Of a DNA stretch of 36,294 nucleotides, positions 32,204 to 36,294 are shown piece after piece (the first letter of the stretch is position 1; each line of letters begins with the position of its first letter). The stretch spans positions 1 through 36,294 of the forward strand of contig SIBZ01000005.1 of assembly GCA_009694955.1 (NCBI GenBank), written 5' to 3'. The notes under the pieces are model-generated. The model ran no database searches. It had not been told where the DNA came from and was given only the letters and a program-made list of their open reading frames with translations. Origin of the DNA: Candidatus Tayloriibacteriota bacterium (GTDB lineage Bacteria > Patescibacteriota > Minisyncoccia > Phycocordibacterales > UBA10002). The translations under genes and the position numbers were made by a program.

Positions 32204-34033
32204 ATGTCGCAGCAAAACATACGTAATTTCTGTATTATCGCCCATATAGACCACGGAAAGTCCACGCTCGCGGACCGGCTTCTTGAAATTACCGGCACGA
32301 TTGAGAAGCGAAAAATGCAGAATCAAGTACTCGACTCGATGGAACTTGAACGGGAGCGAGGCATCACTATCAAAATGACGCCGGTCCGGATGAAGTATAA
32401 AACAGGAGGTACGGACTATATTTTCAACCTTATTGACACCCCCGGGCATATAGATTTCGCGTATGAGGTCTCGCGCGCTATGAAGGCCGTGGAAGGGGCT
32501 ATCGTGCTCGTAGACGCGACGCAGGGTGTGCAAGCGCAGACGATATCGGTACTCGGCATGGCACAGGAAGCTGGACTCACGATTATTCCCGTGGTGAATA
32601 AAATCGATTCTCCGCTCGCGCAGGTGCCTGAGACAAAAAAGCAGATTGCCGAACTTTGTGGGGTGCCCGAGAGTGAAGTACTCTTGGTTTCTGGGAAGAC
32701 CGGTGCGGGGGTGGAGGAGCTATTGCAGGCGGTGATTGACCGCGTTCCTGCACCACACCCCCCCTCAAATCTCCCCTTAGAAAAGGAGGAAGGAAGACCC
32801 GATGGATTCCGTGGTCTTATTTTTGATTTTAAGTATTCCAATCATGCGGGCGTAATCGTCTATCTTCGCTCTTTTGATGGAAGCACGAAGCGAGGCGACA
32901 AACTTCGTTTTGCCGCTTCGGAACAGGATTTTACCGTGCTTGAAGCGGGCATTTTCACTCCCGAAGAAACTCCCGTCACTTCTCTCTCTGCTGGAGAAAT
33001 CGGATATTTGATTACCGGCGTTAAAGAGCCGGGTATCGCATCGGTTGGAGATACAATTCTTTCGGCAAAAGGAAGGGAGACGCCACTCCCCGGGTATGAC
33101 CGGCCGAAGCCGGTCGTATGGGCATCCATCTATCCCGAAAGCCAGGATGATTTCACGATGCTTCGTCAGGCGGTTGACCGGCTTCGCCTTTCCGACTCTT
33201 CGTTTACCTATGAAGAAGAATCGGGAGGACTTCTGGGGCGTGGCTTCCGGTGCGGTTTCCTTGGTATGCTTCACCTTGAAATTATCACCGAGCGTCTCCG
33301 ACGCGAATTCAGTCTGTCGCTTGTCGTTACGACACCTTCCATCACCTATGAGGTGGTGACGAAGCGGGGGAAACGTGAGGTGGTCTATTCCGCCGCGAGA
33401 TTTCCCGAGTATGGCGACATAGCGGAGGTATATGAGCCGTGGGTTGAAGCGAGAATTATCACACCCGGAGAATATATCGTGAAGCTGATGCCGATGCTCT
33501 ATGACCATGAGGCGTATCTCAAAGTGACCGAGGACTTCGGAAACAACCGGAATCTTTTGGTTATCGAGATGCCTCTGAGGGAACTGATGCGCGGTTTTTT
33601 TGACGACGTCAAAAGCCTTTCGTCTGGTTTCGCGTCGCTCTCATATAGGATTCTCGAACTCCGGAAAGCCGACGTGGTCAAACTCGAACTCTTGGTTGCT
33701 GAAGAGATTGTGCAGGCATTTTCACGTATCGTGTCCCGGAAGCGGGCGGAGCTTGAAGCGGAGACGGCGGTCGAGAAACTGCACGGGATTTTACCGGCTC
33801 AGCTCTTTGCAACCAAGATTCAAGGGCAAGCGCTCGGACGCATAATTTCTTCGCGCACTGTTCGCGCAACGCAAAAAACATTGGGGGATTTCGGCAAGAA
33901 CGGCGGTGACCGGACGAGAAAAATGAAGCTTTGGCAAAATCAAAAAGAAGGCAAAAAGCGCCTTGAGGAGCGTGGCGTAGGGAAAGTCCGCATCCCACAG
34001 GACGTGTTTTTGAAGATGGTCCGGAAAGATTAG
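32204..34033 (+). CDS. lepA: Elongation factor 4 (LepA)
   Basis: IRNFCIIAHIDHGKSTLADRLLE, RERGITIKM, DTPGHIDF, NKIDSP, GFRCGFLGMLHLEI. Confidence 0.97.
   Translation: MSQQNIRNFCIIAHIDHGKSTLADRLLEITGTIEKRKMQNQVLDSMELERERGITIKMTPVRMKYKTGGTDYIFNLIDTPGHIDFAYEVSRAMKAVEGAIVLVDATQGVQAQTISVLGMAQEAGLTIIPVVNKIDSPLAQVPETKKQIAELCGVPESEVLLVSGKTGAGVEELLQAVIDRVPAPHPPSNLPLEKEEGRPDGFRGLIFDFKYSNHAGVIVYLRSFDGSTKRGDKLRFAASEQDFTVLEAGIFTPEETPVTSLSAGEIGYLITGVKEPGIASVGDTILSAKGRETPLPGYDRPKPVVWASIYPESQDDFTMLRQAVDRLRLSDSSFTYEEESGGLLGRGFRCGFLGMLHLEIITERLRREFSLSLVVTTPSITYEVVTKRGKREVVYSAARFPEYGDIAEVYEPWVEARIITPGEYIVKLMPMLYDHEAYLKVTEDFGNNRNLLVIEMPLRELMRGFFDDVKSLSSGFASLSYRILELRKADVVKLELLVAEEIVQAFSRIVSRKRAELEAETAVEKLHGILPAQLFATKIQGQALGRIISSRTVRATQKTLGDFGKNGGDRTRKMKLWQNQKEGKKRLEERGVGKVRIPQDVFLKMVRKD
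32754..32795 (+). repeat. In-frame palindromic element (copy 6, lepA), degenerate
   Basis: CACACCCCCCCTCAAATCTCCCCTTAGAAAAGGAGGAAGG inside lepA, encoding HPPSNLPLEKEEGR. Confidence 0.75.
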
Positions 34034-34319
34034 TAATGTAGTTAGGAGGAAAAACCCTGAGCCTTTTCTTGTCGGTCCTACTTCCTACTTACTTTCCTCA
34101 CTATCTCCACAAAGCGGGGAAGTAGAGCAAAACCATGCTCACGATAATGAACATACAGACCACAGACCACGCGATACCAATCTTTCTTCGGTGTTTAGGG
34201 TTTAGAAACATATCAATCCAGCTTTTAGCTGCTAAGTGTTAGCTGTTAGGTAAGAAAATGATATAATATAATCGTCGTCTTAACAAGTTAGCTAGAAACT
34301 AAAAGCTAACAGTTTCTGT

Positions 34320-34694
34320 ATGCGGGACTTCCAGCGAAAACGAAAAATCCGGAAAGTGCTTTACTCGAAAGGAGTAATGGCAGTTCTCCTCCTCCTTGTG
34401 GTACTCGTCGGTAAAGCAACGTGGAGCGTGTATTCCAAGGAACACGAGAGCAGGAATAGATTGAATAATGTTGAGACAGACCTTCAGGCGCTAACCCTGC
34501 GGGAACAAAAACTCCGGGCGGACATCGAACGACTGAAGACGCCCGAAGGTATCGAGTATGAGATTCGGGAACAGTTCCAGGTCGCGAAACCGGGTGAGCG
34601 GATGGTAGTGCTTGTCGACGAGAAGAAGGATGTCTCCGCTGAACAGGTAGTGGAGCGCTCGCTCGTGTCGAAATTTTTTGATATATTCCGTTGA
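34320..34694 (+). CDS. FtsB/DivIC-like septum formation initiator
   Basis: N-terminal TM, coiled coil, LKTPEGIEYEIREQFQVAKPGERMVVLV. Confidence 0.85.
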   Translation: MRDFQRKRKIRKVLYSKGVMAVLLLLVVLVGKATWSVYSKEHESRNRLNNVETDLQALTLREQKLRADIERLKTPEGIEYEIREQFQVAKPGERMVVLVDEKKDVSAEQVVERSLVSKFFDIFR

Positions 34695-34702
34695 CAAAAA
34701 GA

Positions 34703-34773
34703 GCGGGCATAGTATAGTGGCAATATGCGTGCTTCCCAAGCATGAGACGCGGGTCCGATTCCCGCTGCCCGCA
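34703..34773 (+). tRNA. tRNA-Gly(CCC)
   Basis: Acceptor GCGGGCA/TGCCCGC, anticodon loop TTCCCAA, T-loop GTCCGATT; CCA not encoded. Confidence 0.93.
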
Positions 34774-34797
34774 TTTAATAACTAAGACAAAGATATA

Positions 34798-35142
34798 ATG
34801 GTAGAAGAAATCCCAGAGAGTTATGTTGAACCGCAGGCACAGGAAGCGGTGAGAGCATTAGAAGCTAAGGGATATAGCGTTGGTTTGCTTGCGGGTTCTG
34901 CGGGTAATCCTGTTGATGGTAAGCAGGCTATCATATTCACACATCCAAAGTGGGAAGAAGGAAAGCCTACTTTTGACGAGACTACTGCCGACCGATTAAA
35001 GAGTGCCGGATTTGAAATGTATTCAGGAGCTGTTCCTGTTGGGACTATCGGTTTTGAGTTTAGGGTTGAAACGGGTGATGCGCGTGTCCTTGAGGCAAAA
35101 TGGCGAGAACTTGCCACTATTCTTCCGTCACTAAAAGGGTAG
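34798..35142 (+). CDS. Hypothetical protein (114 aa)
   Basis: ORF with ATG; no family recognised. Confidence 0.6.
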   Translation: MVEEIPESYVEPQAQEAVRALEAKGYSVGLLAGSAGNPVDGKQAIIFTHPKWEEGKPTFDETTADRLKSAGFEMYSGAVPVGTIGFEFRVETGDARVLEAKWRELATILPSLKG

Positions 35143-35258
35143 TTGCACTACAACTTGTTTAACCATGTGGGAGATTATTCCGCAAGATTCTTTTCGCGAT
35201 TTATTTGTTATACTGTTCCGACAAGGCGAGTATCTTATCAAAAATAATTTACAACATC

Positions 35259-35495
35259 ATGGCCCAAGTAACTATTTACTCAACTCCGGCCTGTGTCTAT
35301 TGCAACGCAGCGAAAGCGTTCTTCAAGGAGAAAGATGTTGCCTATACGGAACATAACGTTGCCATCGACCAGGACAAGCGCAAGGAAATGATAGAGAAAA
35401 GCGGGCAGATGGGTGTCCCCGTTATCGATATTGACGGACAGCTTGTCGTGGGATTCAACCAGCCGAAAATTAAACAGCTCTTGGGGATTAGTTAG
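35259..35495 (+). CDS. Glutaredoxin-like protein (CVYC active site)
   Basis: VTIYSTPACVYCNAAKAFFKEKDVAYTEHNV...GVPVIDIDGQLVVGFNQPKIKQLL. Confidence 0.93.
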   Translation: MAQVTIYSTPACVYCNAAKAFFKEKDVAYTEHNVAIDQDKRKEMIEKSGQMGVPVIDIDGQLVVGFNQPKIKQLLGIS

Positions 35496-35540
35496 TAGGT
35501 ACGTAGTAAAGTAGTAAGTAGGGAAGAGCGCAAGCCTATC

Positions 35541-35581
35541 TCTCCTCTCCTCTTTAGAGGTGGGGATTAAGGAGGGGTGTT
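35541..35581 (-). repeat. Intergenic copy of the palindromic element, inverted orientation
   Basis: Reverse complement ACACCCCTCCTTAATCCCCACCTCTAAAGAGGAGAGGAGA resembles the guaB copy CACCCCCACTCAATCTCCCCCTCTAAAGAGGGGGAGAGG. Confidence 0.75.
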
Positions 35582-35624
35582 TTTGCTTTAGGATTTTTGT
35601 TTTCTGTGTTACTTTGTAGCGGTA

Positions 35625-35645
35625 GCCCCCGTAGTTAAATGGATA
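35625..35645 (+). pseudogene. 5' fragment of a tRNA-Arg-like gene
   Basis: GCCCCCGTAGTTAAATGGATA parallels GCCCTTATAGTTAAATGGATA of the intact tRNA at 35700. Confidence 0.75.
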
Positions 35646-35699
35646 CCTGCCCGACTCCCGTCCGCTTCGATAGCGAAGCGTGTCGGGCGGATGCATGAC

Positions 35700-35771
35700 G
35701 CCCTTATAGTTAAATGGATATAACAGCTCCGTCCTAAGGAGTAGTTGTCGGTTCGATTCCGGCTAAGGGCA
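35700..35771 (+). tRNA. tRNA-Arg(CCT)
   Basis: Acceptor GCCCTTA/TAAGGGC, anticodon stem GCTCC/GGAGT with loop GTCCTAA, T-arm GTCGG-TTCGATT-CCGGC. Confidence 0.93.
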
Positions 35772-35797
35772 TACTATAGCAAGTCAGGCGGGCGGGG

Positions 35798-35847
35798 AAC
35801 GAGCCGTTCCTAAGGGATAGATGTCAGTTCGATTCTGGCCGGGGGCA
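35798..35847 (+). pseudogene. 3' fragment of a tRNA-Arg-like gene
   Basis: AACGAGCCGTTCCTAAGGGATAGATGTCAGTTCGATTCTGGCCGGGGGCA; CGGGGGC pairs with the 5' fragment GCCCCCG. Confidence 0.75.
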
Positions 35848-35964
35848 TATGAACAGTCCAAAGTCGAAAGTGTAAAGTGGAAAGTAGAAGATTGAAGACA
35901 AAGTAGTCCATGATATACTTGTTACTGACTTTTTACTTGTTACTTTACACTTTTAACTAACGCT

Positions 35965-36255
35965 ATGACTCCCGAAGAACGACAACTTTTGATTCAAACC
36001 CACCGCATGGTTGAGGAGAATACCAAGCTTCTGCGCAAAATGCACCGTGCAGCCCTCTGGGGACGTGCCTGGCACCTCCTGTATTGGACGGTCATTATAG
36101 GCGCTTCGGTCGGCACGTACTATTTCGTCCAGCCGTATGTCGAACAAGCGCAAAGTGTCTATGGCGGACTAAGAAGCGACGTGCAGAATGTGCGCGGGAC
36201 AGCCAGCCAAATAGGGGATATCGGGAAATTATTTAACGGAATGGGGAAACAATAA
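35965..36255 (+). CDS. Small membrane protein, hypothetical
   Basis: 96-aa ORF with one TM segment, followed by a terminator. Confidence 0.7.
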   Translation: MTPEERQLLIQTHRMVEENTKLLRKMHRAALWGRAWHLLYWTVIIGASVGTYYFVQPYVEQAQSVYGGLRSDVQNVRGTASQIGDIGKLFNGMGKQ

Positions 36256-36260
36256 GCAAC

Positions 36261-36282
36261 AAAACCGCCGTTGGGCGGTTTT
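36261..36282. terminator. Rho-independent terminator
   Basis: AAAACCGCC-GTTG-GGCGGTTTT. Confidence 0.85.
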
Positions 36283-36294
36283 GTTTATCTATGC

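Noticed and set aside
32777-33508. 243-aa minus-strand ORF within lepA
   Set aside because: Antisense to a strongly recognised LepA coding region.
1-36294. CRISPR array or Cas genes, rRNA genes, transposase or integrase genes
   Set aside because: No regularly spaced repeats and no recognisable cas, rRNA or recombinase signatures were seen in the window.

Overview
The gene content, compact layout and families (LemA/HtpX, FtsB-like, MurJ, LepA, half-size and orphan membrane proteins, A-type RNase P RNA, IMPDH without CBS domains) look like a Patescibacteria/CPR (Parcubacteria-type) chromosome segment. This is an inference; no marker search was run. Core features are lemA, htpX, a CDP-alcohol phosphatidyltransferase, guaB-guaA-add purine genes, tspO, a Xaa-Pro peptidase, rnpB, a Wzy/TPR-type membrane protein, murJ, lepA, an ftsB-like gene, glutaredoxin, and tRNA-Ser(GGA), tRNA-Gly(CCC) and tRNA-Arg(CCT). 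An A+T-rich island (about 7.8-14.7 kb) starts just after tRNA-Ser. It is built from segments bounded by short repeats and carries an overlapping four-gene membrane operon (FAD oxidoreductase, GDPD phosphodiesterase, half-MFS, multi-TM protein), a kinase-like gene broken by one in-frame stop, and a lytic transglycosylase. The most interesting observations are: (1) a family of short palindromic elements inserted in frame in guaB (x2), guaA (x2), pepP-like and lepA, with an intergenic copy; (2) the repeat-bounded island with its four-gene operon; (3) a start-less lemA-groEL chimeric relic; (4) an intact tRNA-Arg nested between two halves of a second tRNA-Arg-like gene; (5) a DoxX protein with a metallothionein-like Cys-rich tail.
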